A stretch of DNA of 64,000 nt from Zygnema cylindricum (GCA_037447655.1 JBBHKE010002640.1:608696-672695); one strand, 5' to 3'. Positions 1 through 12,074 are shown, counted from the stretch's first letter. Translations and numbers: made by a program. Notes: generated from the sequence alone by a model not told the origin.

Positions 1-421
1 TAGAATAATTTTGGTAGGTAGTCGCCTGTCTCCCAGAGAGCATCTATATAAATAGGCAAACTTTCCCATTTAATTACAGCTAACTTTGTGGACCATTTTC
101 AGTGATTCTTTTTACTACAAACTCAAAGGATTCTGAGCTGCACAGGGATGTAGTCGGTCAGAATTTTTGCCTGCAAGGGTGGCTGCATTTCTAAGGGAAA
201 GTCAAAGTGGGGAATGTTATCCAAAAGTCATATTCTAACTTTGCATTCTGTGGTAGAACTGAGCACATAGAAAGTCTTTTTTACAGGGGTGAAGCTATTA
301 TGGGGTTCTAATTGTCAAGGGGTCAATCATTTGGGTTTTAAATCAACTTTAATAGGCACTATCTAGATAAGCTTCTTGTGAGTTGCCAACTCTAAGGACC
401 AATGGAGGTCTCAGAGTTTCA
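1..421 (+). repeat. C1a 5' LTR, 3' part (window starts inside it)
   Basis: The window opens inside a C1-family LTR. A TATA-like box (TATATAAATA) lies at 45-54. The LTR ends at 421 in TTTCA. It is followed at once by a primer-binding-site-like stretch (GGTTTTGGGCCCAC), one mismatch from the family consensus. The sequence matches the split 3' LTR at 2361-2571 plus 8704-9658, which identifies the two as one element. The gag ATG at 402 lies inside this LTR. Confidence 0.85.
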
Positions 422-1593
422 GGTTTTGGGCCCACTATCAAGGGTGCCTATGTTTGATGGAAAAAACTTCACTTATTGGAAGTTTACGATGGGGGGATTG
501 CTTTTCGAAAGCACTTATGGGGAATTTTTTCGGAACAAGTGAGGTGTCCTCCATCGAGCTTTGGTGGAACTCACTACGGAGATTCATCTGGGGCTTCCTG
601 GAAAACCAACCCGATTTCAAATGCAATGGAAGGTGAAGGGAAAATTATTGCCATGGAAGGGGGAAAACGGGAGAAATGAAAAGTAACACCGATGGTGAGG
701 GGAGCTAAGCTCTCGGCTACGATTCCACTTGTGGGGATTATAACTGAACCAAAAACTGAAAAAAATGACAGGAAAATTTGGGAATATAAAAACACTATAG
801 CAAAACATCTCATACTTAGATATGTGTCTAAGTTTATAGCTATCACTCTTTAAATCTAACAAATTCTTTGGAAATCTGGGAAACACTAACACAGATTTAT
901 AAGAGTGAGACTATTCAGAGGCAACAGTTAGTAAAACAGGAAATACAGGCCTATGTTTATAAAGGCGATAGCATGATAGAGTTTTGCAATGATATTGTTG
1001 CGTTATATGTCGAGCTTGCTAGTGCAGGATATGTAGAATTTGAGGAGAGAAAGATTAACACACTAATCATGAAACTCCCAAATGAGTACAAAAACATCAT
1101 TAACTGTATGCAAGAAATGGAAGGCTCCTCGTGAACTTGGAGCATTACCATGGGGATAATTTTTGTGAGGGAAAGCACTTTGGAGCTTTGTAAGAGAAGT
1201 TACAGGTTGAATGCACTAACAGCTGGTGGTGACTGGCGGAAGCGTGATGAGAGGAACGGCGGTAACGAGCGAAAGCGTGATGAAAGGAATGACGGTGACG
1301 AGCGGAAGCGTGATGAGAGGAAGAAAGACAAAGGTAAACCTTATCAGAACTTTGGTGGAAAGAGAGGGAGAGGAAAAGAAAGGGGAGCTTTGAAAAATGG
1401 GGTTTGCTTCTTTTGTAGGGAACCGAGTCACTATATGGAGCAGTGTCTTTGTTTGGAAAAAATCAGAAGTTGGAATGTTGATGAGGAGGAACAAAGGGAA
1501 GAGGAGAAAGAGGATGAAGAAATTTTGGAGCTTCCCCGCATCGGTAGTATGGGGAAGAGAGAAAAACAAAAAGAAATTCCACGAAAGCAATAG
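402..1593 (+). pseudogene. C1a gag, degenerate copia capsid/nucleocapsid
   Basis: This is a broken copia Gag. It starts MEVSEFQVLGP at 402, seven codons of which lie in the LTR, then shifts frame and hits stops near 540. Capsid sequence resumes at 868-1134 (IQRQQLVKQ, AYVYKGDSM, NTLIMKLPNEYKNIIN), colinear with the Gag of C1h. The next open stretch, 1150-1593, has a basic linker with three 11-residue repeats and then one CCHC zinc knuckle (CFFCREPSHYMEQC). In an intact element this protein packages the RNA. Here at least two frame changes and a stop near 1132 rule out a working product. Confidence 0.85.
1237..1335 (+). repeat. In-frame 33-bp x3 minisatellite in C1a gag
   Basis: Three 33-bp units at 1237, 1270 and 1303 encode RKRDERN-type repeats of 11 residues, highly charged and just before the zinc knuckle. 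The related Gag of C1f has a single RKRDEE copy at the same place, so the array is an expansion in this copy or lineage. A nucleic-acid-binding role is plausible but inferred. Confidence 0.8.
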
Positions 1594-2346
1594 TGTGCTT
1601 TTGGAGGTATAAAGGAATTAAAGAGAGGAGAAAATTAAGGGATATCGAAATATTGCGGATAGTTTTATAGATATTTTGGAAACAGAAAACTAGTCGGAAA
1701 GGGAGACTTCAACGGATTCCGAGGAAAGGGGAGAAATAAATATAAAAGGGGCTTTAAAGAATAGGGGAGAAGAAGAATATTTGATTAAAAGTTTAGGGGA
1801 GAAGAACATTTTTTTGGGAATAATAATAGAAAGTGATAATGGAAAAATTCCATAGGAGAGAGTGAGGAAAGATCAGAAAATGGGGAAAATACCATAGATA
1901 AAAATATGAGTTCGGAAGATGTAGATTTTATGGGGAACTTAGTGGGAACTCTTGATATAAAGATAAATTTGGGGGGTAATGGTTTTGATATCACTAATGG
2001 GAGTGATGCCATTTATGAAGGTGTGCCTTTAAAAGGGTTTGCATCTGGGTGTGTGTTGCAGATTGGAGATGGGGTTGGATGTTTGAATTGCAAGAGCAAA
2101 AATGGATTTTGTGTAGATGGAAAAGAGATAAGGTGGATAAAATCTTTGTTTGGATTTATGAAAAGTGGGATGCTAAATAAAATGTGTAATCAACAAGATG
2201 CAATGTTTATTTCAGCTCATCTAACAGACCTTTTTGAATATGAGATTATTTCCTTAAAGATTTATGAGAAGAAAAGAAAGAAGAAAAAGAAAGAAGAAAA
2301 AGAAAAGAAAAATCTGTTTTGTAGGAGTTGAGAGGAAAGTAGACTA
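1594..2346 (+). pseudogene. C1a internal remnant with large pol deletion, RNase H tail
   Basis: Protease, integrase and reverse transcriptase are missing. From about 1906 the open frame keeps a worn copia RNase H C-terminus: a GFASGCVLQIGDG block matches the TAGFVLQIGNG region of F2b, and IRWIKSLFGFM matches LLWVKSLL of intact copies. A lysine-rich stretch (2265-2315) replaces the normal C-terminus. The span 1594-1905 is purine-rich and shows no recognisable domain. The element is therefore internally deleted and can only have moved in trans, if at all. Confidence 0.65.
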
Positions 2347-2360
2347 GAAAATAAGGGGAG
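2347..2360 (+). other. Polypurine tract of C1a
   Basis: GAAAATAAGGGGAG lies directly before the LTR start TGTTGAAA. It is identical to the tract before the 3' LTR of C1h (44923-44936). This is the plus-strand primer for reverse transcription. Confidence 0.85.
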
Positions 2361-2571
2361 TGTTGAAATGTATATATTTTCTAGGTCTAAATAAAGGAAA
2401 ATCAATATGAGGAAGTCGGCAAAGGTAGCTTGTCTCTCGCTCCAGTCTCCAAACCCCCACACTTGTCGGAGTCACTGAAGGTTGGAGAGGAAGCTAGAGC
2501 CATGTCTGCCCATGCTGCCCAAAGAGAGAGACAAGTTGTAGTTTCTGGTAGGTGTACCAAAAAGATCTTGA
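2361..2571 (+). repeat. C1a 3' LTR, first part (split by F2a)
   Basis: The LTR begins TGTTGAAATG after the polypurine tract and carries the conserved hairpin at about 2433-2498. It breaks at 2571, where F2a is inserted. The last five bases, CTTGA, recur at 8699-8703 as the target-site duplication, and the LTR resumes from there. Confidence 0.85.
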
Positions 2572-3568
2572 TGTAATTTTATGACAACAGGTGTAGGTGG
2601 AGTTGCAGCAGTTGTAGTAGAAGTAGACATAGCTTAAGCAGAAGCTTTTCAAGAAGTCCCCACAAAACACTGTATTTCACTAATTTAATGCTTCACAGTT
2701 TTACTAAACTTTACCACACTATAGATCCTGACTCACAAGTCTAATTAACACAAAACTCAGCATACAAGAACCTCAGCATATATACTGTTAACTCCCAAAG
2801 TTACAGCCAAATTTACCCAGTAGAACATAAGATACAGGACCTGCAAGTTTCCCTAAAACTTCCTTTTGGTTTCTCTTATCTCAAAACTGGATACAAGAAT
2901 ATTTCTAAGTCCTAAACTTTATACTCTGAGAGAGCATCTACTCCCTATTAGCCAATCAGATGTTAGTACCCTGAATAGTAGTACTGTATGATAGTACGAC
3001 AAGGTACTCTAGTGTACTTCCAAAAACCTAATTCCAACTAGCCTAAAAGTGAATAGTGAAACACTATTTCCTAAAGCGCTACGCTACAAAAACAATCTCT
3101 TCAGGTATTTACAATCTGATGCCGTACGCTTAATGTTGCTCGCTTAGTCTGCAACCTCAAGTACTTCCAACCTGTTGTGGTAAACTTGTACGACTATCTG
3201 GGACGCTTACGAAGCTCCTCGTCATCCGTTGTCCCCCTCAGAATTCTCGCCGTTAATCTGATACGAATCAACGTCTGGTATTTATCTTTTGCTATCAGTG
3301 TTCCCAATGTCCGGTTTAATTTTCGTCCGCCGATCCGACGAATTTAGTCGTCCGATAGATGACATGTGGCCATGACCATTCCGCATTTCCTGCACTCTCT
3401 AAAAAACAGACGCGTGTATATGTGACCGTACTGATACTCTTGAGAAAACATTCTACCGTCACACTATTCAAGGTAAGTATTACATTTCAAATTACACCAA
3501 AAATATTCTTAGTACTTAGGCTTCCCTCACAGCTCTATATACTGAAGATAAAGCTTTCAAAAACAATA
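2572..3568 (-). repeat. F2a 3' LTR
   Basis: This copy is homologous along its length to 7703-8698. On the minus strand it begins TATTG after the polypurine tract and ends TTACA, with the terminal TG/CA partly mutated. It contains an inactive copy of the gag start. Confidence 0.85.
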
Positions 3569-3580
3569 CTCCCCTAAAGC
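3569..3580 (-). other. Polypurine tract of F2a
   Basis: On the minus strand this reads CTTTAGGGGAG and abuts the 3' LTR. F2b has a related but worn tract before 15229. Confidence 0.7.
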
Positions 3581-3591
3581 TTTAGCCTTAG

Positions 3592-6240
3592 TTACTCAAT
3601 TAGCCCAATAGCCTTTCTGTAAAATTGTAATTTAGGTGCAGGAAGAGCTTTAGTTAGCATATCTTCAACCATGTTTTCATCCGGCAAATAGCACATTTTA
3701 ATGACCTTTGCAAGCACATTTTCACAGAAAAAATGCAGGATGATATCCATGTGCTTGATCTTAAAGTGGTGGTTGAGGTTAGGGGCTATGGCAATTGCTG
3801 CCTGGTTGACGCACCAGATGACTTGAGGACCGGATTGCATATGTCCTAATTCGTGCAAAAGTGTTTTTACCCACAAGAGTTCCTTGAGGGCAGAACTTGG
3901 TGCCATATATTCAAACTCTGAAGTTTGCTGCTCCTGCAGCAGGTACCATTTCCAATCTGTAGAACATATCCAGTGGTGGATTTTCAGTTGGGCATGTCTC
4001 CATAACTCGCATCGCTCCAAGTTTTCAGCTTGACTTCTCCTCCTCCAAGGACTTGTTTAAGATTACGAGTTCCTGCGAAATACCTCAGGACTCTTTTTGC
4101 AGCTTCTTAGTCTGCCCTTTTCGGATTCTGCAGACTCCTTCTTAATGCTCCAACAGCTGCTGCCAAATCTGGCCTAGTACAGTTCATAAAATAGATAAGA
4201 CTCCCAACTACCTGCCTATATGGTTTTGAGGTTATGAAATTCTCCTCCCTTGACTCTAGCATCTCATCAACTAGAATGCCTGACTCAGAATGAACTCCCT
4301 CTAATTTTTGTCTGTATTCTATAGGAGTGACACATCCTTTAGCCTCTTTCATATCAAACTTTTCAAGCGAGGAACTTATAGCCTCTTTTTGAGTTAACGT
4401 GATTTGCCTCTTAGTTGTATCTCTCTCTACTTGTATTCCTAAAATGTATTTGGCCTCACCGAGGTCTTTCATCTCAAACCTTGATTTCAGAGCACACTTA
4501 ATCTTATTTATTTAATCCATGGATTTGCTGATAAGTAGCAAATAATCTACATAAATAGCAATGTACAGTATTCCATCCTCCCCTTGTAAAACATAAACAG
4601 AATGGTCTGAACTGATACTTTTGAAACCTAGTTTGGTGAGGAACTCATCTAACTTTAGGTTCCACTGTCTGGGGGCCTGTTTCAGCCCATACAAGGATTT
4701 CATCAGTTTACATACTAGGTTTTCTTTTCCTTTTTCTACATACATTTTTTGTTGCTACATATAAATAGTTTCTTCCAGCTCTCCATAAAGGAAAGCTATC
4801 TTAACGTCCATCTAATGGACTTCCATGTTTTCAATAGCAGCTAAACTGAGTAAGGTTCTGACAATTGGGAACCTTACCACAAGAGAGAAAGTTTCCTCAT
4901 TGTCGATTCATTCTTTCTGATTGTAACCTTTGGCCACAAGTCTGGCCTTGTACCGTTCAATCGTGCCATCTAGGTTTAATTTCACTTTAAAAACCCATTT
5001 ACTTCCGATGGCTTTCCGGTTCGGAGGTAGATCAACCAGCTCCCACGTTTAAGCTTCCATTATAGACTTCATTTCATCGTTTGCCGCTTCAATTCTGTGA
5101 GTTTTTTCTAGTGAAGAGAAAGCCTCCCGGATGGTCTGAGGTTCTCCTGGGTTAGCAGAGTAGGCAAAGTGGGAACTTCATTGGAGGCGACTGCTAGTTC
5201 TCCTTCGCCTCGGAAATTCTGAGGCAGAGACTGATGGATGTCTTGCGTTTCTTTGTTGTCTTGCAGCTGGCTGTGACTGATCCTGTAGCTATTCCCCTTG
5301 CTCCATTTGTTGTTAAAGAGGAACTTGAGTTCCCGAAATCACCGGATCTGCAAGAGGTTGCTGAACAGGTGGGTAGAACACTGTTTGTTGTGTGTCAAAA
5401 ATAACATATTCTTGAGATTTTTCGGCAAACTGATTTTCTTGTTATAGAAAAAATATCTGTTGATTCTGCCTCATCTTCTATTCTAATGTGCCTACACACT
5501 ACTATCTTTTGCTTTCCTAAAACATAAACTCTATAACCCTTTGATTTATCATCATACCCCATAAGAATACCTGGTAGACCTTTTGGTTCCATTTTTCATG
5601 TATTTAGGGATGTGTTTAGAATAAAGCGTTTTTTGCCAAATACCCTGAAATGACTTACGTCTGGTTTTCTACTTGTCCATAGTTCAAAAGGTGTAGTAGT
5701 GACTGAACGAGATGCAATCATGTTTTTGATATAGATTGCACAATTTGCGGCCTCAGCCTAGAATTTTAAATCTATATTCTTCTCAGCTAGCATAGAGCTA
5801 GCACATTCTGTAATTGTCCTGTTTAATCTTTCTGAAACACCATTTTGTTGAGGAGTGTAAGGAACTGTTAGCTGACGACTAATCCTTTCATTTAACAAAA
5901 AGTTTTCAAATTCTTTTGACATATACTCTCATCGATTATCCGATCTGAGTTCTAGAATCGGAACTCCAGGCAGATTCTCCAACCCAGCCTTGTAATGTTT
6001 GAAGTGGCCGAACACTTCACTCTTTTCTTTCATGAAGTAGACTTTGTGAACCGAAAAAAATCGTCTGTAAAAGGAACCATGAAAAAAACTCCCCCAGCAG
6101 AGGGCACTTGTGCTGGTCCTAGAACATCTGAATGAATAAGTTGAAAGACTTTTGTTGATCTGTGATCTTATTGCTGGGGAAAAGGCAACTTATGAATCTT
6201 GCCTAAAGAGCAGCCATCACATGTTTTTGCTGGCTGATTT
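3592..6240 (-). pseudogene. F2a pol remnant: integrase, reverse transcriptase, RNase H
   Basis: Read on the minus strand, integrase sequence covers about 6240-5600. Its C-terminal block (PGILMGYDDKSKGYRVYVLG) lies at 5592-5440. Reverse transcriptase covers about 5060-4107 with YGLKQAPRQWN, and the catalytic box has become IYVDYLLL, the second Asp of YVDD being Tyr. RNase H covers 4020-3592 with LLWVKTLLHELG and HHFKIKHMDI. Several stops and frame changes separate these pieces. The Asp-to-Tyr change alone would abolish polymerase activity. Confidence 0.85.
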
Positions 6241-6242
6241 GT

Positions 6243-6827
6243 TTATGAAACACCTTCTATTTTTCCAGCTTTTACCATTTTTGATAAGCTATCATAGTTA
6301 ACATGGCCTAGTCTTTTATGCCATAATTCATTCTCAGATTGTACACCAGAATAGAGAACATCATTTTCTTTAGAATCCGCCATATCCATACGATACATTT
6401 TGCTTGCATCTCTAGTTCTTGTGACTGCTATTTTGCCTAGCTTGCTCACCACCTGTCTACCTCCTTTAAGGGAGACCTCAAAACTTTTACTCTCAACCAA
6501 ATATGTGGAAAAAAGGTTCTTTTTGAATTCAGGAACAAACAAAACATTATGAAGTGTTTTTTCTACTGGTTCCCCTCCTACATCTACCAACAATGAGACA
6601 TCACCCTGTGCAGATGTCTGCACACTCATTCCACAAGCATAGTAAATATTTCTTGCAGGTGTTGACTTCAGATTGGTGAAAAGTGATTTGTTCCAGCACA
6701 TATGTGCTGATGCTCCGGTGTCCATTATCCACCCAGTGTCCTTGGAGCCTTCTATTGATGCCGCCATTGCAAATAACTCCGAACTGTCCTGCTCAATGAA
6801 GCTCAAACACTCATCTTCCTCAGTCAC
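6243..6827 (-). pseudogene. F2a protease and pre-integrase segment
   Basis: This 194-codon open stretch holds the copia aspartic protease motif WIMDTGASAHM followed by the pre-integrase zinc motif start (LWHKRLGHVNYDSLSKMVKAG). In the family this stretch is part of one Gag-Pol polyprotein. Here it is cut off from the worn nucleocapsid upstream and the integrase downstream. Confidence 0.85.
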
Positions 6828-6889
6828 AGATGATGAGAATAATGAGTTGATTTGTGACTGCTCACCAGAAAAGCTTTGGTTAAATTAAC

Positions 6890-7761
6890 TCTGCTGCCAT
6901 CGTGGCCTATATAATCCGGTCTCATTTGCCTTCTTGAGTTTAGGATAGTACCAATAACCATGACCTCTTTCTGAATAGTAAAAACAAGTAGTAAAAGACT
7001 GTCTATTCTGGCCTGGATTAAACTGTTTCAAGTGACCTTGATTCTGATTAAACTAATTCCTTTGTGGATTAAAATGATTTCTTCCTTGATTAAACTGTCC
7101 CTTCCTGTCAAAATCTATATTGAATGCTTCCACGTTCTTTTCTCCACTAAGCATCTTTGACGTAGACTCTTCTTCAAGTATAATATTAATAGCTAACTTA
7201 AGAGTCCAGCTAGACTTGTCATGCTTTTTCAATTCAGCATATGCCATCTTTCATGCTACTAAGAAGACCCCTAATTATCAGTGCAGCTAACTGGAATTCA
7301 GGAAAAGAAACTCCAACACAAGCATGAGCATCAATGAGAGCTCCGAAATTGTCCGTATACTCGACCATTGTTCCCCCCGAATATTTGTAGTCCCATATCT
7401 TTCCAGCCAACAGGAGTGCCTCCTGAACATTCGCTTTCCCATAAGAAGTCTTTGGAGACTTCCATATGTCGATCGCCTTTTTTATTTCGATCCTCGACTT
7501 GACCATGTTTTCCGAAAGGTAGAGTTTGAGAGTATTTTGATCCTGTGAATTCTTTTTCGCCCATGTTGGATCAGCCTCATCAAGTGATCCATCCAGAATG
7601 TTCAACAGACCTGCATTTTCAAAATGTGAGTCAACCATATCCGCCCAGTAAGCAAACTTCTGACCATTAAAAATAGGAATTATTCAAGACATGCCCATAA
7701 CCTGTTGCTCTATGACAACTGGTGCAGGTGGAGCTGCAGTAGTTGTAGTAGAAGTAGACAT
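6890..7761 (-). pseudogene. F2a gag, broken; start codon inside the LTR
   Basis: The start codon is at 7761 (MSTSTTTTAAPPAPVV), 59 bp inside the 5' LTR. The frame reads across the LTR end and the primer-binding site (EQQVMG) and then stops near 7687. Capsid sequence resumes at 7638-7234 and 7247-7053, with blocks LLAGKIWDYKYSGG and FPEFQLAALIIRGL. The zinc knuckle near 6980 is worn, with only one of three Cys kept. F2c has the intact equivalent of most of this region. Confidence 0.8.
7693..7702 (-). other. Primer-binding site of F2a (half initiator tRNA-Met)
   Basis: The minus strand reads GGTTATGGGC directly after the LTR terminus CAACA. This complements the anticodon-arm segment of initiator tRNA-Met, as in Drosophila copia, and not the tRNA 3' end used by most LTR elements. 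After GGGC the match is lost. Confidence 0.8.
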
Positions 7762-8698
7762 AGCTTAAGCAGAAGCTTTTCAAGAAGTCCCCACAAAACA
7801 CTCTATTTCACTAATTTAATCCTTCACAGTTTTATTGAACTTTACCGCACTATAGATCCTGACTCACATGTCTAATTAACACAAAACTCAGCATACAAGA
7901 ACCTCATAATATATACTGTTAACTCCCAAAGTTACAACCAAATTTAACCAGTAGAACATAAGATACAGGACCTGCAAGTTTCCCTAAAACTGCCTTTTGG
8001 TTTCCCTTATCTCAAAACTGGATACAAGAATATTTCTAAGTCCTAAACTTTATACTCTGAGAGAGCATCTACTCCCTATTAGCCAATCAGATGTCAGTAC
8101 CCTGAATAGTAGTACTGTATGATAGAACGACAAGGTACTCTAGTGTACTTCCAAAAACCTAATTCTAACTAGCCTAAAAGTGAATAGTGAAACACTATTT
8201 CCTAAAGCGCTACGCTACAAAAACAATCTCTTCAGGTATTTACAATCTGATGCCGTACACTTAATGTTGCTCGCTTAGTCTGCAACCTCAAGTACTTCCA
8301 ACCTGTTGTGGTAAACTTGTACGACTATCTGGGACGCTTACGAAGCTCCTCGTCATCTGTTGTCCCCCTCAGAAATCTCGCCGTTAATCTGATACGAATC
8401 AACGTTTGGTATTTGTCTTTTGCTATCAGTGTTCCTGATGTCCGGTTTAATTTCCGTCCGCCCGATCCAACGAATTTAGTCGTTTGATAGATGACATGTG
8501 GCCATGACCATTCCGCATTTCCTGCAGTGTCTAAAAAACGGACGCGTGTATATATGACCGTACTGATATTTTTGAGAAAACATTCTACTGTCACACTATT
8601 CAAGGTAAGTATTACATTTCAAATTACACCAAAAATATTCTAAGTACTTAGGCTTCCCTCACAGCTCTATATACTGAAGACAACTTTCAAAAAGAACA
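7703..8698 (-). repeat. F2a 5' LTR
   Basis: The LTR is 996 bp, from TGTTCT to AGCAACA on the minus strand. Its right edge abuts the CTTGA target duplication at 8699-8703. The last 59 bp code for the Gag N-terminus. Confidence 0.9.
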
Positions 8699-8703
8699 CT
8701 TGA

Positions 8704-9658
8704 CCGACCCAGGATTTGATCTTGGTACCTCATATCCATCAAGTATCCAGTAGTCGGTAGCTTTATCCAATAGTCTAAGATCGGTGCTAGAGTATATAGG
8801 GTACGACAATTATATAAATATGAACGACGCAATATGTTTCATTTAACTACTTAACAAGATGGCTTGTACACGGAAACGGATTAGACCGCACGAATTATGT
8901 ACCGCACGGAATTAACAAAACGACATTTTATTTAAACGACCAATTTTAAATGATGGTCTTCATCGAACGGCCGTGGTGCGAGGCGAGATTCTGGAGTGGA
9001 CGACTTGGCATTTTTGGGCACCGCCACTCCGAATGACACGTGGCACGATCCAGGAGGATTGCGGGATTTCTGGAACGCGAGATGATAATTTCGGATATGA
9101 CAAATGTCACATTCTAGTGATGTCGTACATGGACTGTACAAAAAGTACGACGGTACCTATACTTTTTTGTACGGTATAGTCTTACGATTGGACCGTACCT
9201 CACTACTAGGGAGCTTAGAGAGGGGTTTTAAGACTTAGAATAATTTTGGTAAGTAGTCGCCTCTCTCCCAGAGAGCATATGAATAAATAGGCAAACTTTG
9301 CCATTTAATTACATCTCACTCAGTGTACCATTTTCAATGATTTTTTTTTCTGTCGACTCATATGAGTCGAGGCTACACAGGGTTGTTGTCGATCAAAGTG
9401 TTTGCCTACCAGGGTGGCTGTATTTCTAAGGGAAATTCCAAGTGGGGAATGTTATCCAAAAGTCATATTCTAACTTTACATTCTGTGGTGGAACTGAGCA
9501 CACAAAAAGTCTTATTTCACAAGGGTGAAGCTATTATAGAGTTTTGATTGTCAACGGGTCAATCATTTGGGTTTTTAAATCAACTTGAATTCGGCACTAA
9601 CTAGATAAGCTTTTTGTGGGTTGCCTACTCTGAGGACCAATGGAGGTCTCAAAGTTCA
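8704..9658 (+). repeat. C1a 3' LTR, second part
   Basis: The LTR continues after the F2a insertion. It has an antisense T-arm-like segment at about 8703-8730, a TATA-like stretch near 9285, and the end ATGGAGGTCTCAAAGTTCA at 9640-9658. Downstream is minus-strand C1b gag, so C1a inserted into C1b. The solo ATG near the end has nothing of C1a left to translate. Confidence 0.85.
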
Positions 9659-9818
9659 TGGAGAGATTCGAAGACTGGATGGATTCATTCACTATTCCCT
9701 GAAACCTTTTCTCACATAGAGCTCCTATCATCATATTTTCCCAGTATATGAAGCCAGTTCCATTAAAGATAGGCACCCTAGAGGGTGAGGGCATAACCTG
9801 CAACTATGTGACCTCCAT
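9659..9818 (-). pseudogene. C1b gag N-terminal fragment
   Basis: The start codon at 9818 is followed by an in-frame TAG at codon 5. The frame then reads QVMPSPSRVPIFNGTGFIYW and CEKRFQGIVNE, matching C1h Gag residues 7-50. It stops where C1a inserted at 9658/9659. The primer-binding site (9785-9798) has mutated from GGGCCCACC to GCCCTCACC, which also changes the encoded MGPPS to MPSPS. Confidence 0.8.
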
Positions 9819-10697
9819 AGGTCCTCAGAGTAGGCAGCTCACACGAAGCCTCTAGGATAACCTTGACCCCTTTGTGTTTCAATAAGAACAATTTCCACCT
9901 TGGCAGACAAAAACTTTGACCACCTTCACCTTTGTGAAGAAAAAACTCCCCTAAGTCGATAGCAAAAACAATCTCTCTATTTACTCCCCTGAGCAGTAAG
10001 TTATGGAGGGTCAAAGTTCACATTTTGTATAGAAGCTCTCTGGGAGAGAGGGTCCTAACTACAAAATTTTCATAAGTCCTATCTCTCTCTAAAATTTTAT
10101 CTCCTGAACTGCGGCACCAATCATAATACTGTGTTGTACAGAAAGGTACAGGTGCCGTTGTACTTTATGTACGACCATTGTACGACATGGCCAACTAGTC
10201 GACACATGTTATATCTGGATTCGTTCTTCTAATCCCCGGAGATGTCGTAATCTCATGTGGTTGTACCACGTGTCAATCGATGTGGCGGTGACCGAAAACC
10301 GCCAAAATCATATTCCGCGAACTCGGCATCCTTCGCGGCCGTCCGATCAAAACCGGGTTTCAATCGTAGCGGTCATAAATCGTTGCATGATATTTGTTTC
10401 GCTGTCGAAACAAAATGCGCGGTATCCGTTTCGGAACCGTACCGTACTCAGTACTTTACAAAACTATATTTATGCACGACGTCTATAGTTACAAGTAAAT
10501 GAATTACTTCACGCTTCACAGTTTATATATTTGTCAAGCCCTATATGTCTGAGCACCGATCCTAGACTTGTAGGATAAAGCTAACCGCTGCAGGCTTACT
10601 TGAAAGACGGTAGGTACCAAGATCAAATCTTGGGTGTGTCAAGTACCCTTTCAGTAAACCTACTAAAAACATATGCTTGTCTCTTTCTGGATAGGAG
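9799..10697 (-). repeat. C1b 5' LTR, main part
   Basis: This is a minus-strand C1 LTR whose 3' end abuts gag at 9799. It includes the tRNA-like segment (on the plus strand here) at about 10560-10640, with T-stem CCAAG/CTTGG. The LTR breaks at 10697 and its 5' end lies at 12538-12691, beyond the SINE/C1c block. Confidence 0.8.
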
Positions 10698-11215
10698 AGG
10701 CATGTTAGATTTCCGTGAAATCCGAGATTCAGCATGTCCCACACTTTGGAAAATTGAGTCGGCCAAGGTTCGAACTTGGGACCTTTCACTTCACCTGCGA
10801 ACGCACTACCACTGTGCCACCAGCTCGATGTAGAGACTGGCGGGTCCGTACCCATTTATTACAGGCGGCTAGAGTATGGATATTCCATATTCTACCCCGT
10901 ATTGGACCGGCTTCACGTGCCAATCCAACACCCCCTCTCACGGGAAAGCCGGTCAAACCATCCGCAATCCCGCTGGCTCCGAAACCATGTTAGATTTCCG
11001 TGAAATCCGGGATTCGGCATGTCCCACACTTGGGAAAATTGAGTCGGCCAGGGTTCGAACGTGGGACGTTTCACTTCAGCTGCGAACGCACTATCACTGT
11101 GCCACCATCTCGATGTAGAGACTGGTGGGTCCGTACCCATTTATTACAGGCGGCTCGAGTATGGATATTCCATATTCTACCCCGTATTGGACCAACTTCA
11201 TGCGCCAATCCAACA
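10698..11215 (-). mobile_element. tRNA-derived SINE, tandem dimer
   Basis: Two minus-strand copies of a unit with 285-bp period (starts near 10701 and 10986). Each has a tRNA-like head of about 72 nt with a perfect B box (GGTTCGAAC region), a D-arm-like A box, and a roughly 210-bp body that ends in the small palindrome GATTTCCGTGAAATC. The second copy is cut near its 5' side at 11215. The same unit recurs at 12127-12537 and 59949-60446. Confidence 0.75.
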
Positions 11216-12074
11216 AAAAGAATCTATGAATTTGCTCCCTTGAGCAGTAAGTTATGGAGGGTGAAAGTTGACCTTTTGTATAGAAGCTCTTTGAGAGACA
11301 GGGTCGATTCTATCAAATTTGTCTAAGTCCTATCTCTCTCTAAAACTCTATCTACTGAAGTACGACACCAATTATAATATTGTGTCGTACAGAAAGGTAG
11401 AAGTGCCGGTGTACTTTCTTTACTGCCATTGTACGACACGGCCAACAAGTCGACACATGTCATATATGGATTCGTTCTTGTAATCACGGAGATGCCGTAA
11501 TCCAATGCGATTGTGCCACTTGTCACTTGATGTGACGTCAACCACAAGCCGTCGAAAACCTATTACGCAATCTCAACATGCTTCGGGGCCGTCCGATTAA
11601 ATCGGAATTCAATCGTAGCATTCATAAATACATGCGCGATATTTGTTTCGCCTGTCGAAACAAAATGGGCAGTATCCATTTCGTCATCGTACCGTACTCC
11701 GTACTATATAAAGTTGTATCTATGCACTACATATCTATTTCTAGTTAAACGAATTAGTCTACGTGTAACTATATAAATACTTATCAAACCCAACTTATCT
11801 TAGCACACTTCCTAGGCTGTAGGTTAACGATACCGACTATCGGCTAGTCTGACGGACGGTAGGTACCAGGATCAAATTCTGGGTCCGCCTATTCCCTTTT
11901 GGTAAATCTACTAGAAACTACTCTTGCTAGAAAGCTTAGGCAGCCTTGGCTCTAGCTCCCTATCCAGCCTTCAGTGACTACAACAGTGTGGGGGCTTGGA
12001 TAAGGGAGATAGAGGCTGACTGCATTTGCCTTTTTCTATCCTAATATAGAACTAGAAAATACACAAATATCAAC
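11216..12074 (-). repeat. C1c 3' LTR (minus), truncated at its 3' end
   Basis: This second minus-strand C1 LTR starts (minus sense) TGTTGATATTTG at 12074, after a polypurine tract at 12075-12087 (AAAATAAGAGGAG). It runs to 11216 and lacks the last 250 bp or so. The hairpin (about 11945-12010) and the tRNA-like segment (T-stem CCAGG/TCTGG) near 11870 are present. Only a few bases of internal sequence remain (12088-12126). Confidence 0.75.

Larger units (their letters stand above)
2572..8698 (-). mobile_element. F2a: full-length but decayed copia retrotransposon
   Basis: This minus-strand element has two LTRs of about 1 kb (7703-8698 and 2572-3568), a primer-binding site at 7693-7702 (GGTTATGGGC on the minus strand), a polypurine tract at 3569-3580, and a perfect 5-bp target duplication CTTGA at 2567-2571 and 8699-8703. 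It sits in the 3' LTR of C1a and so is younger than C1a. The LTRs differ at many positions and the coding region has numerous stops, so it is not recent. Confidence 0.92.

Noticed and set aside
10255-11140. Several short open frames with plausible-looking repeats (e.g. MGTDPPVSTSSWWHSGS)
   Set aside because: They are translations of LTR and SINE sequence and recur only because the repeats recur.
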